Assembly (NCBI RefSeq): GCF_001425305.1 | Contig: NZ_LMEE01000001.1 | Span: 988,216 to 1,052,215, forward strand | Reading direction: 5' to 3' | DNA: 64,000 nucleotides | Source: Phenylobacterium sp. Root1290 | Lineage (GTDB): Bacteria; Pseudomonadota; Alphaproteobacteria; Caulobacterales; Caulobacteraceae | Part shown: positions 60,397-64,000 of the stretch, one piece after another | How positions within the stretch are numbered: the first letter of the stretch is position 1 | Layout of the letters: each line of letters opens with the position of its first letter | Position numbers and translations under genes: made by a program | Notes under the pieces: generated by a model | Databases searched by the model: none | Told to the model about the DNA's origin: nothing | The model's input: only the letters and a program-made list of their open reading frames with translations

Positions 60397-60807
60397 CTAT
60401 TCGCCCGCCATCTTCAGGATCGTGGCCCAATCGGCGGCGCTGACCGGCGAGACCGAAAGCCGCCCCTGGCGCAGCATCGCCATATCGGCCAGCGCCGGGT
60501 TGGCCTTCATGTCCGCCAGGGTCACCGACTTGGCCAGCTTGCGGACAGGGGTCAGCTCCACGGCGACGAACTTTCCCGTCGGATCGCTGGCGTCAGGAAA
60601 GGCCTCCCTGGCGACCTGCGCGATGGCGACGACGTCCTTGCCCTCTTGCGAGTGGTAGAAGAACACCTGATCGCCGATCTTCATCGACTTCAGATGGGAG
60701 GCGGCCGCGAAGTTGCGCACGCCGTCCCAGACGGTGCGTCCGTCCCGTTCGAGATCGGCGTAGGAATAGGTGTCCGGTTCGGACTTCACGAGCCAGTGCG
60801 ACGCCAC
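60397..60807 (-). CDS. EVE (PUA-like) domain protein
   Basis: A 136-residue single EVE domain. HWLVKSEPDTYSYADLERDGRTVWDGVRNFAAASHLKSMKIGDQVFFYHSQEGKDVVAIA is the full consensus, including the WDGVRNxxAxxxLxxMxxGD core. EVE domains bind modified bases in DNA or RNA and appear in modification-dependent systems; as a free protein its role is unknown. The start is GTG at 60807, fixed by AAGGAG eight bases upstream; the longer frame to 60861 is not conserved. It follows ligA on the same strand with a hairpin between them. Confidence 0.92.
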   Translation of the reverse strand: MASHWLVKSEPDTYSYADLERDGRTVWDGVRNFAAASHLKSMKIGDQVFFYHSQEGKDVVAIAQVAREAFPDASDPTGKFVAVELTPVRKLAKSVTLADMKANPALADMAMLRQGRLSVSPVSAADWATILKMAGE

Positions 60808-60838
60808 GGCGATGCTCCTTGTATCTGGTCCAAGGTTG

Positions 60839-60854
60839 GGGACTGCGCAGTCCC
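60839..60854 (-). terminator. Perfect 16-base palindrome after ligA
   Basis: GGGACTGCGCAGTCCC lies 20 bases after the ligA stop and 31 before the EVE start. It can fold as a 6-base stem with a GCGC loop. A probable ligA terminator or attenuator before the EVE gene. Confidence 0.45.
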
Positions 60855-60874
60855 ACGACAAGTCCGGTCGACGC

Positions 60875-64000
<3,126 letters not shown>

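Overview
The window is GC-rich chromosomal DNA (about two thirds G+C by eye) from an alphaproteobacterium, most likely a member of the Caulobacteraceae (Phenylobacterium or Caulobacter type). The evidence is the 347-residue MreB with the mreB-mreC-mreD-mrdA-rodA order, several HWE-family histidine kinases, the families DUF1272, DUF2171, DUF4169, DUF423, RHH_4 and COQ4, and GGAAC-N16/17-CGTT promoter elements of the alphaproteobacterial EcfG general stress sigma factor. It reads as ordinary core genome. I see no insertion sequence, prophage, integron, CRISPR array, tRNA or rRNA. Genes are dense, and no gene-free stretch exceeds about 250 bases.

Layout. Bases 1-4700: end of a PilZ-like gene, a small cysteine-rich DUF1272 protein, and the ybbP-ybbA ABC exporter divergent from the GDSL esterase tesA. 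Bases 4.7-6.5 kb: a PadR regulator operon with a HAAS-domain and a GIN-domain membrane protein. Bases 6.5-13.3 kb: periplasmic cyclophilin, LysE exporter, stress-promoter PRC-barrel protein, an MFS/TetR divergent pair, a GAF histidine kinase and an amidohydrolase. Bases 13.4-18.3 kb: a GT-C-like membrane protein, the phosphate pair DUF47-Pit, and a second amidohydrolase. Bases 18.3-25.7 kb: glutamate synthase gltB-gltD and lldD. Bases 25.8-29.5 kb: DUF423, an MFS drug transporter and two alpha/beta hydrolases, including prolyl iminopeptidase.

Bases 29.5-35.4 kb hold the cell-shape and elongasome operon. Bases 35.6-40.9 kb: an HWE kinase, an ABC-F ATPase, a VanZ-like protein, an orphan modA and an EamA transporter. 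Bases 41-42.7 kb carry leuA with a 154-nt leader that encodes a leucine-rich peptide. Bases 42.8-49.7 kb: GST, a DedA-like protein, a GNAT-NTF2 fusion, an aspartate aminotransferase with a textbook terminator, DUF2171, an NYN/OST-HTH protein, a CHASE-HWE kinase and DUF4169. Bases 49.8-64 kb: COQ4, an RHH protein, two tiny membrane proteins behind a stress-type promoter, uvrD, an alpha/beta hydrolase, prmA, GNAT, GIY-YIG, MFS, aminopeptidase P, an EVE protein, ligA and the 3' part of recN.

The most interesting items are regulatory. First, leuA appears to be controlled by a leaderless leader peptide and a translational attenuator: mutually exclusive RNA helices predict the correct response to leucine starvation. 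Second, GGAAC/CGTT promoters sit before a PRC-barrel gene and before a pair of unannotated-type small membrane proteins (71 and 43 residues). Third, several palindromes lie at diagnostic positions: PadR, paired TetR operators, a 20-nt palindrome beside the DUF1272 ribosome binding site, and the COQ4/RHH divergent region.
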